Source of the DNA: an uncultured Prevotella sp.
GTDB lineage: Bacteria > Bacteroidota > Bacteroidia > Bacteroidales > Bacteroidaceae
Length of the DNA stretch: 61,517 nucleotides
Direction: 5' to 3'
NCBI GenBank assembly: GCA_905236165.1
Contig: CAJOOC010000033.1
Span: forward strand, 1-61,517
Shown: in pieces, positions 24,146-34,337 of the stretch
Position numbering within the stretch: position 1 is the first letter of the stretch
Layout of the letters: the number at the start of each line of letters is the position of its first letter
Notes under the pieces: model-generated
Database searches by the model: none
Told to the model about the DNA's origin: nothing
What the model saw: the letters and a program-made list of their open reading frames with translations, nothing else
Made by a program: the position numbers and the translations under genes

Positions 24146-25975
24146 TTACCATCCCTCGTTCTGTCCGAGTCCCGGTGCTGCCTTAACCTCAGAGTAAGGC
24201 AGTGGGAAAAGATAGTTCTTCGGGATATTGAAGACGATAGAGCTATGAGCCTTTGACGGGCCGTATTCATAGGCAGGAGCTGCCTCCGTGCCTGTTACGA
24301 CGGTGCCATAGAGGTTATATATCTGCTGATAGAGCGGCAGCGATGTCTCGTTTGACGATGTTTGGTTGCTATAAAGCATCCAACGGCGTACGTCGAAGAA
24401 GCGATGCTCCTCGAAGGCCAACTCTACGCGGCGCTCGTTCTGTATGCGCTCCAGTGTGAGGGTATTGCTGTCGTAGCCTGGCATGCCAGCACGTTCGCGT
24501 ACCTGATTGATATGTGCCACAGCCTGGCTGATATCGTTGGTGTGGAACTCTGCTTCGGCAGCATTGAGCAGCAGCTCTGCATAGCGGAAGAGTATCCAGA
24601 AGTGTGTCTGCTGTGTGGGGTTATTGCGGTCGATGTTATAGACGAACTTCTTCTGGTAGTAACCGGTGTATGTGCCACCTGCCTCACCCTCGGCACCGAG
24701 GTCGGCACCCTCGTTCTCGCGAACATCCACGTAGCGTCCTGCGCTATTGCCGGCAGCACCGAAGAAAGAACCTTGGTGGAAGATGGTCTGGTCGAGGCGC
24801 GGGTCGCGGTTCTTATATGGATCCTGAGGGTTGTATTCGGGGTCCTTATCGATGGCAAGGCCATTGATTGTCTCGTATGCATCGACGAGGTTCTGGGTGG
24901 GGTTGGTACGTCCTACAGGAGAGAAACCGGAGCCGGTGAAGCCCACTGGCATGAGGAGTTTCTCAACCTGCAGTGTCTGCCATGTGGAGCGTGAGAGGAT
25001 AATCTCATCGCTCTGTGTCGGGTCGCTGCAGAACACTTTATAATAGTCGCCTTCGGAAGAGGTGTCGTAGTTGCCTGCTGTGCCATTGAGTTTGTAACCG
25101 TTGGCGGCGCAGACCTGAAGAGCCTCTTCTGCAGCCACCTTGGCATATTGCCAAGCCTGGGAAGAGTAGTTACGGTATGCCTCTGGCACTATGCCGTTTT
25201 CGATATTTTCCGCATCATGCTTGTTGGCATTCAGTGGGGATGCGGCATAGAGCAGAGCACGCGACTTGAGAGCCAGGGCCAGGCAGCCGTTGACACGTCC
25301 CCAGTTTGTGGCCTCGTTCTGATAGCGCATGGGCAGGTGTCCTGACTGTATGACCTCATCACACTGTCCGGCTACCCACAGCAGGGCATCGCCAGCAGCC
25401 ACACGCGTCATATTGTGGGCCTCGTCGGTGGAGAGTACGGTGGTGATGATTGGGGCGGCACCGAACCACTGCACCAGGTCGAAGGTGAAGAGTGCGCGAA
25501 GCAGCTTCGCCTCCTGAATGTTACGGTCATAGAGACGGTTGTCGTCGCCGCTCTTGGCAGCATTGCCGATGACGGTCTCGTCGGCACGGCTCATAAACTG
25601 GTTGCAGGCGCGGATGCCGTAGGTGTCGGTGTTCCAGAACCCCAACATCGTATGGTTGCTGGAGGTGTAGGAGTCGGTCTGGATGTAGCTGTAGTAGTGG
25701 AGGTTCCAGAAGCAGATGGAGTTGTCTGTCATACAGTCGCGCGAGGAACCTGTGCGCTGGTCATCCCCCCATACTCCGATGCCGTCTGACAGATAGTTGT
25801 AGATGTTGGCCAGGAAGCCGCGTGTCATGGTCTCGTCGCCAAACACTTTCTCGTCAGACTGCGCAGCATCAAACTCCTTGTCGAGATAGCTCTCGCATGA
25901 GGTCAACGCTAACGAGAAAGTCAACGCTGACGATAACACTAATACTAACGGATGCTTTCTTATGTTATATTTCAT
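24146..25975 (-). CDS. SusD/RagB-family glycan-binding lipoprotein (pair 1)
   Basis: About 609 aa, SusD-like. The signal peptide ends in the lipobox ALTSC followed by ESYLDKEFD. Family sequence includes FWILFRYAELLLNAAEAEF, the TPR-like HINQVRERAGMPGYD, and the terminal VELAFEEHRFFDVRRWMLY. The usual closing LFPLPYSEVKAAPGLGQNEGW is present. It binds oligosaccharide on the cell surface and acts as a lid on its SusC partner, encoded just upstream (26009-29227). The ATG at 25975 is preferred over a TTG at 25984. Confidence 0.95.
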   Translation of the reverse strand: MKYNIRKHPLVLVLSSALTFSLALTSCESYLDKEFDAAQSDEKVFGDETMTRGFLANIYNYLSDGIGVWGDDQRTGSSRDCMTDNSICFWNLHYYSYIQTDSYTSSNHTMLGFWNTDTYGIRACNQFMSRADETVIGNAAKSGDDNRLYDRNIQEAKLLRALFTFDLVQWFGAAPIITTVLSTDEAHNMTRVAAGDALLWVAGQCDEVIQSGHLPMRYQNEATNWGRVNGCLALALKSRALLYAASPLNANKHDAENIENGIVPEAYRNYSSQAWQYAKVAAEEALQVCAANGYKLNGTAGNYDTSSEGDYYKVFCSDPTQSDEIILSRSTWQTLQVEKLLMPVGFTGSGFSPVGRTNPTQNLVDAYETINGLAIDKDPEYNPQDPYKNRDPRLDQTIFHQGSFFGAAGNSAGRYVDVRENEGADLGAEGEAGGTYTGYYQKKFVYNIDRNNPTQQTHFWILFRYAELLLNAAEAEFHTNDISQAVAHINQVRERAGMPGYDSNTLTLERIQNERRVELAFEEHRFFDVRRWMLYSNQTSSNETSLPLYQQIYNLYGTVVTGTEAAPAYEYGPSKAHSSIVFNIPKNYLFPLPYSEVKAAPGLGQNEGW

Positions 25976-26008
25976 AATTTTCAACTTTCAATTTTCAACT
26001 TTCAATTA

Positions 26009-29000
26009 TCAGAATGATACGTTAAGACCGAAGGTGAAAGACTTGGTCTTAGGATAACTCCACACGTAGTTAGTAGGATTCTCGGGGTCGAAGCCGTCAG
26101 GCAGGTGACTCCAGTTGCAGATGTTGTATGCACTGAAGTACAGACGCAGTTTTGTCATGCCTATCGGAGCAATCCACTTGCGTGGGAAGGAGTATCCCAC
26201 CTCGATGTTGCGCAGTGACAGGTAGTCGCCGTTTACGAGCCATATATCAGAGGTACGTGTATCGTCGTTACGGTCAACAGCAGAGAAGCCGCCGGCAGAG
26301 AGACGTGGGTACCATGCATTGATGTTGCGTGGGTCGTTAGGGTCGTCGGTGTAGTATCCCCATGTATGTGTGATAGCATGGGTTGACGTGCCGCCCCATC
26401 CAAAGCCGTAGTCCATATTCTCTCGGCATATAGCGGTGCGATTGAGGTAGGCAGTCAGGATGGCACGTGCATCGAAGCCTTTCCATTCAAGGCCGAACTT
26501 CAGCGATGGGGTCAGCTCAGGAATTGGGTCGTAGGTGTAGTTGTAGCCCAAGGCAATCTGGTCGTCGATAGTAATCTGACGGTCACCATTAGCATCCTCG
26601 AAGACGGCATTGCCGAGTTTATACGTGCCGTAGGTAGACCAAGGGTATTTCTGGGGATTTGCTACGGCATCCTCGTATGATGTAGGAATGAGTGCTTCAT
26701 CGGAAGCCCACTGGTTGAACTTGAACATGAAGGCCTGTCCGATGCGCTTGCCGGTACGGTACTGATAGTCGTACTGGCGCTCTACCTCGTCGATGTCGAT
26801 GATTTCGCTCTTGTTCCATGATAGCATGCCCTCGATGTAGTATTTCACCTGGCCAACCTTGTTCTCATGTCCTATTGTCAACTCGCCGCCATGTGACTCT
26901 ATCTTGCCATAGCTGTCGAGCGGTGCTGCCACGCCGAGAAGCGTAGGAACGCTGGAGCGGCTTACCAACACGTCGGAACGCCATTCCTTGAAGAAGTCGA
27001 GGCTACCATAGAAGCGGCGATGCCACAGATCCCAGTCGATACCGACGTTGAGCATCTTGGAAATCTCCCAACGAATATTGTCGGAACCCATGGTGCTCTC
27101 GATGTAACGTGTGATGTAGTTGGACTGTGTGGTGCCAGAGAGAGTGCCGAAGCCGTAGTTGCCGCTGGCAGAATAGGTGCTCTGGTATGGGTAGCGGTTG
27201 GTGGTGCCGTCCTGGCTGTTAGAGCCGGAAGCCACGATGTCATACCCGGCACGTCCGTAAGAGGCACGTAGCTTCAGGAGGTCTATACCCTTGCCTTTGA
27301 GCCACTTCTCCTGTGCGATGTTCCAGCCTGCGCTGACTCCCCAGAAAGTGTCCCAGCGGTTGCCACGGGCATAGTTGTCGGAACCCATGTGTGAGATGTT
27401 GGCCGTCAGGATGTAGCGGTTGTCATAGGCGTATGTGCCGGTGAAGTTGAACGAAGCATAGCGGTATGAAGAATACTGTCCGCGGATGGTGTGCTGGTAG
27501 GTGCGCAGGAAGGCATTACCTGACACGTCGTGCTTGCCGAAGCTGCGGGCATAGTCGAAGCCTGCATTCATGTTGAGGTTGTAGTAGTAGTCACGTCCGC
27601 TGGTGATGGAATTGGTGAGTTCCTGGAAGGTACGCACCTGTGTGTAGGAGATTTCCTCGGGGTCGAGGTAGGTGCCCTTGATGTCGTAGCTGTAGGCATT
27701 GGCCTCTGCCTCCTGCCACTTCTGCATCGTGTCATAGCCGTCGAAACTATATGTGATATGTCCCTTCAGACCTTTAGTGAGGAATCCGAAGTCGCCGATG
27801 AGGTTGATGGTGGAGTAGAGGTTACGACGACGGTTGTACTCTGTGCCGTTGCTCGAAATGAGGTATGCCGCATTCTTTGCAGGATAGGTTGAGCTGGGTA
27901 CGAAGAACTCGCCGTTAGGACAGAATACAGGGTAGATGGGCAGGTTCTCTGCTATACCCTGACAGAATATCTGCCACGTGTCGGCAGCGCGCCAGTCGCT
28001 TGTGGTGGTTGACTGTGCCGTGGGCTGCTTGATATTGTCGAAACGTCCACCCAGGTCCAGTGAGAGGCTCAGAAACTTGTTGAGGTTGATATCGACATTG
28101 GTACGCAGATTGAAACGGTCGAGAACTGCCTGTGTGTTCTCGTAGTCGTTGTAGCTTGTCCAGTCCTCATTATAGAGGCCTTCCTGACGAAGGTACGAGA
28201 AGCTGACATAGTACTTTACACGCTCTGTACCACCGCTAATCTGCAGGTTCGACTTCATCTGAGGCGCAAGGTCGCGAAGGGCCGTCTTTGCCCAGTTGGT
28301 GTTGAAGTATTTGTATTGGTCGGGACCGGTGAGTTTCTCACCATTGACCACCTTGCGGTACTGCTCCAGGTCGTAGGCGCTATAGGTCGGGTCGTTGCCG
28401 TCAAGGTAGTTGGCCTGATTCAACGTCATGGCATATTGGTACGCATTCTGCGACTCTGGCAGGCCTGCTATGGTCTGGAAACCATATTCCTGCGTGAAGT
28501 CGATGCGTGTCTTGCCTGTCTCGCCGCGCTTTGTGGTGACGATGATGGCACCATTGGCACCTTTCATACCGTAGATGGCAGAGGCTGCTACATCCTTCAG
28601 CACCGTCACCTTCTCAATGGGGTAGGCATCGAGGAAGGAGAGGTCGCGCTCCACGTTGTCTACGATGATGAGCGGATGCTGCGCCGTGGAGTTGGTGGTG
28701 CGCAGACCGCGGATATAGATGTTTGTCTCTGACCATCCTGGCTCGGAGGTGGCTTCGTATGTCTCTACGCCCGTCAGCGTAGAGTTGAAAGCGTTCTGCA
28801 GCACCGTCACAGGGTGCTTTTCCAGTTCGGAGCCGGTTACGGTGGAGGTAGACTCTGTGATGTGTTTCACCTTCTTCGTGGTGAAAGGCATGGCAAAGTC
28901 TTTCTCATACATGTCGGAGTCGCGCTCCAGGGTAATCCTGAACTCGTTGAAATCCGCCTTCTCTATCTTCTGGTAATAGCCGTCGCCGTTGATGCATATC

Positions 29001-29227
29001 TCATCGCCAATGTTCACGTTCTTCAGCTGGAAATGACCATTGCTGTCAGTCATTGCCAGGCGATTGGTCTCAGTGACATTAACCAGAGCACCGGCAATGG
29101 GCTTGCCGTTGTTGTCGACGACTGTACCCTTGAGCACCTGTCCCTTGCCCGCTGTCTGTGCCAGGGCACCAGTGGCGATGGTAAGGGCTACTGCCGCAAG
29201 AGTTGTTCTTATCTTATTATGTGTCAT
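26009..29227 (-). CDS. SusC/RagA TonB-linked outer-membrane transporter (pair 1)
   Basis: A 1072-aa TonB-dependent transporter. Signal peptide to about residue 23, then a carboxypeptidase-regulatory-like domain (GKGQVLKGTVVDNNGKPIAG). The plug follows, with TSTVTGSELEKHPVTVLQNA and the SusC signature GMKGANGAIIVTTKRGETGK. The 22-strand barrel ends in the aromatic FTFGLNVSF. The usual VVVVGYG segment between regulatory domain and plug is replaced by a longer charged region (DSDMYEKDFAMPFTTKK), so this one is atypical. It would import arabino-oligosaccharides with the SusD protein downstream, using TonB energy. Confidence 0.95.
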   Translation of the reverse strand: MTHNKIRTTLAAVALTIATGALAQTAGKGQVLKGTVVDNNGKPIAGALVNVTETNRLAMTDSNGHFQLKNVNIGDEICINGDGYYQKIEKADFNEFRITLERDSDMYEKDFAMPFTTKKVKHITESTSTVTGSELEKHPVTVLQNAFNSTLTGVETYEATSEPGWSETNIYIRGLRTTNSTAQHPLIIVDNVERDLSFLDAYPIEKVTVLKDVAASAIYGMKGANGAIIVTTKRGETGKTRIDFTQEYGFQTIAGLPESQNAYQYAMTLNQANYLDGNDPTYSAYDLEQYRKVVNGEKLTGPDQYKYFNTNWAKTALRDLAPQMKSNLQISGGTERVKYYVSFSYLRQEGLYNEDWTSYNDYENTQAVLDRFNLRTNVDINLNKFLSLSLDLGGRFDNIKQPTAQSTTTSDWRAADTWQIFCQGIAENLPIYPVFCPNGEFFVPSSTYPAKNAAYLISSNGTEYNRRRNLYSTINLIGDFGFLTKGLKGHITYSFDGYDTMQKWQEAEANAYSYDIKGTYLDPEEISYTQVRTFQELTNSITSGRDYYYNLNMNAGFDYARSFGKHDVSGNAFLRTYQHTIRGQYSSYRYASFNFTGTYAYDNRYILTANISHMGSDNYARGNRWDTFWGVSAGWNIAQEKWLKGKGIDLLKLRASYGRAGYDIVASGSNSQDGTTNRYPYQSTYSASGNYGFGTLSGTTQSNYITRYIESTMGSDNIRWEISKMLNVGIDWDLWHRRFYGSLDFFKEWRSDVLVSRSSVPTLLGVAAPLDSYGKIESHGGELTIGHENKVGQVKYYIEGMLSWNKSEIIDIDEVERQYDYQYRTGKRIGQAFMFKFNQWASDEALIPTSYEDAVANPQKYPWSTYGTYKLGNAVFEDANGDRQITIDDQIALGYNYTYDPIPELTPSLKFGLEWKGFDARAILTAYLNRTAICRENMDYGFGWGGTSTHAITHTWGYYTDDPNDPRNINAWYPRLSAGGFSAVDRNDDTRTSDIWLVNGDYLSLRNIEVGYSFPRKWIAPIGMTKLRLYFSAYNICNWSHLPDGFDPENPTNYVWSYPKTKSFTFGLNVSF

Positions 29228-29278
29228 GAGTTATTGTTTTATTTTTTGATTATTCACTCTTTACTCTTCACTTTTCAC

Positions 29279-29333
29279 TCCTCCCTCTCCTTGGGAGAGG
29301 GTAGGGGTGAGGTGTTAGGGGGTGGGGCTTTAC
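29279..29333. repeat. G/C-rich CCCTCTCC...GGGAGAGGG repeat
   Basis: TCCCTCTCCTTGGGAGAGGG followed by TAGGGGTGAGG and a G-rich tail, between the two SusC/SusD pairs. Related elements stand at 34301-34337, 36472-36506, 44933-44966 and 54894-54935. Confidence 0.7.
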
Positions 29334-31153
29334 CATCCAGGATTATTCTCTATCTCCGTCTTCCACACCTCCGTCTGAGGGATAGGATAGTTGTACATCC
29401 TTGTATAGAAGACGCGGGTCTGAGCCTGTTTGCGGGTATATACGTTATCTTTCGTCACGGTCATGCCGATGATGGGTCTTGCGAGGGCTTCCTCAGCCAC
29501 TCCCCAGCGACGAACGTCCCATGAGCGATGGTCTTCCATGGCGAGCTCTACGGTGCGCTCTTTGTGGATGAAGTTGCGCAAGGCCGCCTGACTGTTGAGG
29601 TCTTTGTTCAGGCGTGTGGAGACATATCCCGTGATGCCTGCGCGACGGCGTATCTGGTCGAGGTATGATGCTATGACCATCTTGTTCTGGTCGTAGCTCA
29701 CCTCATTGAGGGCCTCACAATAGTTGAGCAGTATTTCAGCGTAGCGCATGAAAATCCAGTTGCGTGATGCAGAGCCGTTATGTGAGGAGGTGTTGAAAAT
29801 CTGCTGCGGAATGTATTTGCGCATGTAGTAGCCGGTCTTGGTGGCGTTGGCATCACCAACGGCATTGTCGGCACCACCATCGAATATCTCAAGGGTTTTC
29901 GTGCCCCATTCCTCACCATTATATAATACAGTGGCATTGAAGCGTGGGTCGCGGCCCGTTATCGGTGATGCATCGTTGTATCCGCTCTCGCTATTGATGA
30001 TACCAGATACGTTGAGATAGTTGCCACCGTAGGCCGGAGCACCCGTTGCGTCGTATGATGTGAATGGCGAGGTGCCATTCTGCATATCATACATGTCTAC
30101 AAGGTTCTGTGTGGGGCAGTTGCCGCCACGACCACCTTCGGCTGTAGGTACGTCAAGATAGATGTCCCCCCATTCCCTTGCTCCGTCATTACGCCAGAAG
30201 ATGACCTCCTGATTGCCTGTGTAGACAGTCTTCAAGATGGCATCGCTGTAGTTGCTCTCAAGAGCGTAGAACTTACCGGCTCCATAGGTGTCGATGAATT
30301 TCTTCTGTGCATCGGCGGCTTGCTGCCATGTTACGCCCGACTTGCCGAACTTCTGTGTGAACTCGTTCTCCCCGGCATAGCGTGGTGAGGCGAGATATAG
30401 CATGATGCGTGCGCGAAGTCCGCAGGCCATGCCCTTCGTGATGCGTCCTGCACGGTCGTCAACAGTCATGTTGTCAAGAAGGTTGGCCTCCACCGTTGTC
30501 TCGTCGAGGTCGGCCATCACTTCGGCGATGAACTCCTGCACCGAAGGACGTGTGTTGTATTCCTGCGACAGAGCCTCAGCACCTGCCTCTGGTTCAAGAC
30601 GGTCTTTTATATAGGGCACCGGTCCATAGCGCAGGAACAGCTCCCAGTAGAAGTAGCCGCGCAGGAACTTTGCCTCGGCAGTGTAGTTCTTCTTGTCGTT
30701 CTCGTAGGAGGCCAGTGAGTTTTCTGCCGTTGGCTTCGGCACTGACTCTATGCGTGCAATGGTGGTATTCATCTTACGAATGGCACGATAGTAGTGCTCC
30801 CATGTATTGACGAGCTCCGTAGCTCCGTATGGGCTGTAGTAGTTGCCTACATTGAAGCTTCGTCTTACACCGCCTGATGAATAGCTGCACATGGCCAGAT
30901 CTGTTGCAGCATCCATCCATGATGCCTGACCTGCCCAGTCTGAACCGTCATACACCTTCAGTGCACCATAGCGCAGGTAGTTATAGCCGTCCAGATGGTA
31001 TGCCTTGAGGTTCTCCCAGTCGTTGAAGGTCTGATTCTCCGTGAGCTCATTGCCCTTCTCCTTGTCGAGGAAGTCTGAGCAGGAGGTTAACGATAACGAT
31101 AGCGTTAACGATAACGGGAGAGTTAATAGGTATGTCTTTATCTTGTATTTCAT
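29330..31153 (-). CDS. SusD/RagB-family glycan-binding lipoprotein (pair 2)
   Basis: A 607-aa SusD-like protein. Lipobox SLTSC followed by SDFLDKEKG; family motifs EFRGYFYWELFLRYG-like segment at ~170-185 (FLRGYFYWELFLRYG), IFMRYAEILLNYCEALNE and VELAMEDHRSWDVRRWG, with the end IPQTEVWKTEIENNPGW. It pairs with the SusC at 31210-34263. The signal-peptide core (LSLTLSLSLT) is coded by five consecutive hexamers of the TTANCG type. A second SusC/SusD pair in one locus usually means a second binding preference, for example another arabinan length or branching state. Confidence 0.95.
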   Translation of the reverse strand: MKYKIKTYLLTLPLSLTLSLSLTSCSDFLDKEKGNELTENQTFNDWENLKAYHLDGYNYLRYGALKVYDGSDWAGQASWMDAATDLAMCSYSSGGVRRSFNVGNYYSPYGATELVNTWEHYYRAIRKMNTTIARIESVPKPTAENSLASYENDKKNYTAEAKFLRGYFYWELFLRYGPVPYIKDRLEPEAGAEALSQEYNTRPSVQEFIAEVMADLDETTVEANLLDNMTVDDRAGRITKGMACGLRARIMLYLASPRYAGENEFTQKFGKSGVTWQQAADAQKKFIDTYGAGKFYALESNYSDAILKTVYTGNQEVIFWRNDGAREWGDIYLDVPTAEGGRGGNCPTQNLVDMYDMQNGTSPFTSYDATGAPAYGGNYLNVSGIINSESGYNDASPITGRDPRFNATVLYNGEEWGTKTLEIFDGGADNAVGDANATKTGYYMRKYIPQQIFNTSSHNGSASRNWIFMRYAEILLNYCEALNEVSYDQNKMVIASYLDQIRRRAGITGYVSTRLNKDLNSQAALRNFIHKERTVELAMEDHRSWDVRRWGVAEEALARPIIGMTVTKDNVYTRKQAQTRVFYTRMYNYPIPQTEVWKTEIENNPGW

Positions 31154-31209
31154 AATGAGGAATTCTGAATTTTAGTATTTTGAATTTTGCATCTTTAATT
31201 CTTAATTAA

Positions 31210-34200
31210 TCAGAATTGTACGTTCACACCGAAGTTGATGGCCTTCATGATGGGGTATTTGTTAGAGCCTGACGATTCGGGGTCGATGTCGAGGTCTTTC
31301 AGGTGATCCCATGTCACGAGGTTGTTGGCATTTACGTATACACGGCACTGGGTCATGGCCAGTTTGCTTATCCAGTTCTTGGGCAGGTCCCAATAGAGCT
31401 CTATGTTCTTCAGCCTTACGAAAGCACCGTTCTGGAGGAAGAAAGAGTTAGTCTGCTGGTTGTGGTTGCCGTATGCGTCATAGTGCAGCAGCGGATAAGT
31501 GGCGTTAGCGATGTTGTAGGCCTCTGACTGTGCAGGATTCCAACGGTTCAGGTGCAGAGCACGTACGCGGCCACCATTGACGAAGGCATACATGGCCTCA
31601 GCGTCATAGTAGCGGCTCACGTGGTCCACGCCTTGGAACATCACGCTGAAGCCGATGCCCTTGTAGTCGCAGCCAAGAGAAAGGGTATAGGTGTTCTCCG
31701 GAACGTCGGAGTAACCGAAATAAGTCTTGTCATTGTCGTCGATGAAACCATCGTTGTTCATGTCAACATACTTCAGGTCGCCCACCTTCAGGTTGTCCGT
31801 ATAGGCGGACTTTGGCAGGGTGGGGTCTGCAAGGTCTGCTGCGGTGATGAAGCCGTCAGCGAGAAGGCCGTAGGTGAGACCTATGGAACGTCCTTCCTGC
31901 TTCTGGTATTCCGTCTTCAGCAGAGGCTCGTTGATGTTGACAATCTCGTTCTTTGCATGAGCGAAGGTGGCATCAACAGTATAGTTGAAGTCTGCGCCAA
32001 TCTTATTACGGTGGTGCAGCTCCAGCTCGATACCCGAGTTCTTCGTTTCACCCAGGTTGCCTGCCGCCATATTTACGCCAAGCCACTGTGGCATTGTCTG
32101 ATAGGCGCAGAGGATGTCCTTACGGCTCTCGTAGAAGTAGTCGAAGACACCAGAGAGGAGTCCGTCGAAGATAGAGAACTCAATACCTGCGTTGTATTTG
32201 TTGGCCTTCTCCCATGTCACGTCGTAGTTGGCATACTGCGACTCGTAGATGCCTGTCACGCTATTGGTGTTGCCGAAGGTGTAGTCGTTGCTGATCTGGC
32301 TCCAGATGGCCTGATAGAGGAAGCGCTGGCTGTATTGGTCGTTACCTACCTGGCCGTAAGAGGCGCGTATCTTCAGGTTTGTCAGCCAGTTCTTTGTTGA
32401 TTCCATGAACTTCTCCTGTGTGATGCGCCATCCTATGGAGAATGCGGGGAAGAAACCGAAGCGCTTGCCGGCACGGAAATTCTCAGAGCCGTTGTAGCCT
32501 ATGTTCACCTCTGCCAGGTACTTGTCGTCATAACCGTATGTGACACGTCCTACGAGACCCATGTAGCGCTTTGGAAGGTCGGCATAATAGGCGTTGGATG
32601 TGGCGAACGAGCGCTGGTAGCGATAGTCGTTCTGGTTGTAGAGCACCATTGCTGTCCAATCGTGCTTGTCGAAGCGGTTAGCCCAATAAATCTGTCCCTC
32701 GAGATAGAGTTTGAAGGTAGAGCTGTTGTCATTACCTGCGTATGTGAGGTTGCCGTTAGAGCCGAAGCTGTTGTATCCGCTCAGGTCGCCAGCATTCTCT
32801 GGATCTACCAGCTGATATGTGGCATAGCTCTTAGTATAGAGACGACGGAAGTAGGAGTCATAGTCGAAGGATATCATGCCTCGTGCCTTCAATCCCTTCA
32901 GCAGCCAGTCCATCTTGTAGTCGGCAATGAAGTTTGTCTCGTTGATGGTGTTCGTTGCCTTGTAGAATCCAGCCTCAGCCAGGAGGGCATAGACATTAGA
33001 ATACTGTGACGACCCACCATAGATTTTCTTTCCGCTGTCCAAGGTGTAGGTTACAGGGAAGGCGTAGCTCGGGGTGTGGTTGATACCGTAGAACACCTGC
33101 GAATAGCCTGCTGACTCGTTAGAGTTCGGACCGTTGCGCTCCTCGAAGCGGGTGCCGAAGTTCACGGAGAAGGTGAGGTTCTTCACCAGGTCGAAGTCGA
33201 GGTTGGCACGGAAACCATAGCGTGAGAATGATGTGTTCGACTTGTTGCCGTATTCATCCGTTGAGAGGTTCTTGAAGAGACCCTGCTGGTTGTAGAACTC
33301 GCCAGACACGAAATACTTCATCCTCTTCGTTCCACCGCGAACATTCATGTTGTAGCGCATGGCGGGAGCGGTCTTGTCCAATACTTCATGATACCAGTCC
33401 ACGTCGGGCAGCCCGGCTATCTGAGCATCGGTGAATGCCGTGCCGAGTCCGTCGTTGGCATAGGCCTCGTTCAGGAGCATCGTCGACTCGCGCGTGCCTA
33501 AATAATTAGAGGTACGCGTGGGTGAGGTAATCTGATAGTTCGCCGTCATGCTCACTACAGGCTTCTGGTCCTTGCCTCGCTTGGTGGTGATAAGCATTAC
33601 GCCGTTAGCGCCGCGCACACCATAGACGGCTGTAGCAGAGGCATCCTTCAGCACTGAGATTGACTCAATGTCGTCAGGTGCTATCTGTGAGAACGGACGC
33701 TCCACACCGTCCACCAGCACCAGTGGCTGATCGTTGCCGGTGAAGGTGGCACGTCCGCGGATGTAGATGCTCGCATCGTCGGCGCCAGGAGCACCGGAAG
33801 TCTGGTTCGTTACTACACCCGAAATCTTACCTGCCAGAGCCTGCGAGATGTTCGCTGCCGGAGTGGCGAGGAGGTCGGCGGAGCTCACCTGCGAGATGGC
33901 TCCGATGACCGATTCTTTCTTCTGCTGGCCGTAGCCCACTACAACTACCTCGTTAAGCAGCTTCTTGTCTTCACCGAGGGTTACGTCAATCTGTGTCTTG
34001 CCTGCAACAGCTATCTCCTGCGTGGCGAAGCCTACATAGCTCACGGTAAGCGTGGCATCCGTGGGAACTTTGATGGAGTAGTTGCCGCTGATGTCGGTGA
34101 TGGTGGCGTTCTTGGTTCCTTTCTGCACCACCGTAGCGCCAATGATATCCTCACCCGTCTCGTCTGTCACGTGGCCCTTCACGGTAATCTGGGCATGGGC

Positions 34201-34263
34201 CACCGTCACCAAGAATAACGATAACGCTAACGCTAACGGGAACTTTATTATATTATGTTTCAT
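31210..34263 (-). CDS. SusC/RagA TonB-linked outer-membrane transporter (pair 2)
   Basis: A 1017-aa transporter with the classical order: signal peptide ending AHAQITVKGHV, regulatory domain (GATVVQKGTKNATITDISGN), the linker LLNEVVVVGYGQQKKESVIG, plug with the SusC signature TAVYGVRGANGVMLITTKRG, and a barrel ending INFGVNVQF. Its sequence is only distantly like pair 1, so the pairs are not a recent duplication. The hydrophobic core of the signal peptide (LALALSL) is coded by TTAGCG/TTATCG hexamers. It works with the SusD encoded immediately downstream. Confidence 0.96.
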   Translation of the reverse strand: MKHNIIKFPLALALSLFLVTVAHAQITVKGHVTDETGEDIIGATVVQKGTKNATITDISGNYSIKVPTDATLTVSYVGFATQEIAVAGKTQIDVTLGEDKKLLNEVVVVGYGQQKKESVIGAISQVSSADLLATPAANISQALAGKISGVVTNQTSGAPGADDASIYIRGRATFTGNDQPLVLVDGVERPFSQIAPDDIESISVLKDASATAVYGVRGANGVMLITTKRGKDQKPVVSMTANYQITSPTRTSNYLGTRESTMLLNEAYANDGLGTAFTDAQIAGLPDVDWYHEVLDKTAPAMRYNMNVRGGTKRMKYFVSGEFYNQQGLFKNLSTDEYGNKSNTSFSRYGFRANLDFDLVKNLTFSVNFGTRFEERNGPNSNESAGYSQVFYGINHTPSYAFPVTYTLDSGKKIYGGSSQYSNVYALLAEAGFYKATNTINETNFIADYKMDWLLKGLKARGMISFDYDSYFRRLYTKSYATYQLVDPENAGDLSGYNSFGSNGNLTYAGNDNSSTFKLYLEGQIYWANRFDKHDWTAMVLYNQNDYRYQRSFATSNAYYADLPKRYMGLVGRVTYGYDDKYLAEVNIGYNGSENFRAGKRFGFFPAFSIGWRITQEKFMESTKNWLTNLKIRASYGQVGNDQYSQRFLYQAIWSQISNDYTFGNTNSVTGIYESQYANYDVTWEKANKYNAGIEFSIFDGLLSGVFDYFYESRKDILCAYQTMPQWLGVNMAAGNLGETKNSGIELELHHRNKIGADFNYTVDATFAHAKNEIVNINEPLLKTEYQKQEGRSIGLTYGLLADGFITAADLADPTLPKSAYTDNLKVGDLKYVDMNNDGFIDDNDKTYFGYSDVPENTYTLSLGCDYKGIGFSVMFQGVDHVSRYYDAEAMYAFVNGGRVRALHLNRWNPAQSEAYNIANATYPLLHYDAYGNHNQQTNSFFLQNGAFVRLKNIELYWDLPKNWISKLAMTQCRVYVNANNLVTWDHLKDLDIDPESSGSNKYPIMKAINFGVNVQF

Positions 34264-34300
34264 AATTCTTAATTCTTAATTCTTAATTCTTAATTCTTAA

Positions 34301-34337
34301 TTCCCCTCCCTCTCTCTTGGAGAGGGCTGGGGTGAGG
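34301..34337. repeat. G/C-rich repeat after TTAATTC micro-repeats
   Basis: CCCCTCCCTCTCTCTTGGAG continuing AGGGCTGGGGTGAGG, preceded by five copies of TTCTTAA (34265-34300). It fills the gap between the surface lipoprotein gene and the SusC gene. Confidence 0.7.
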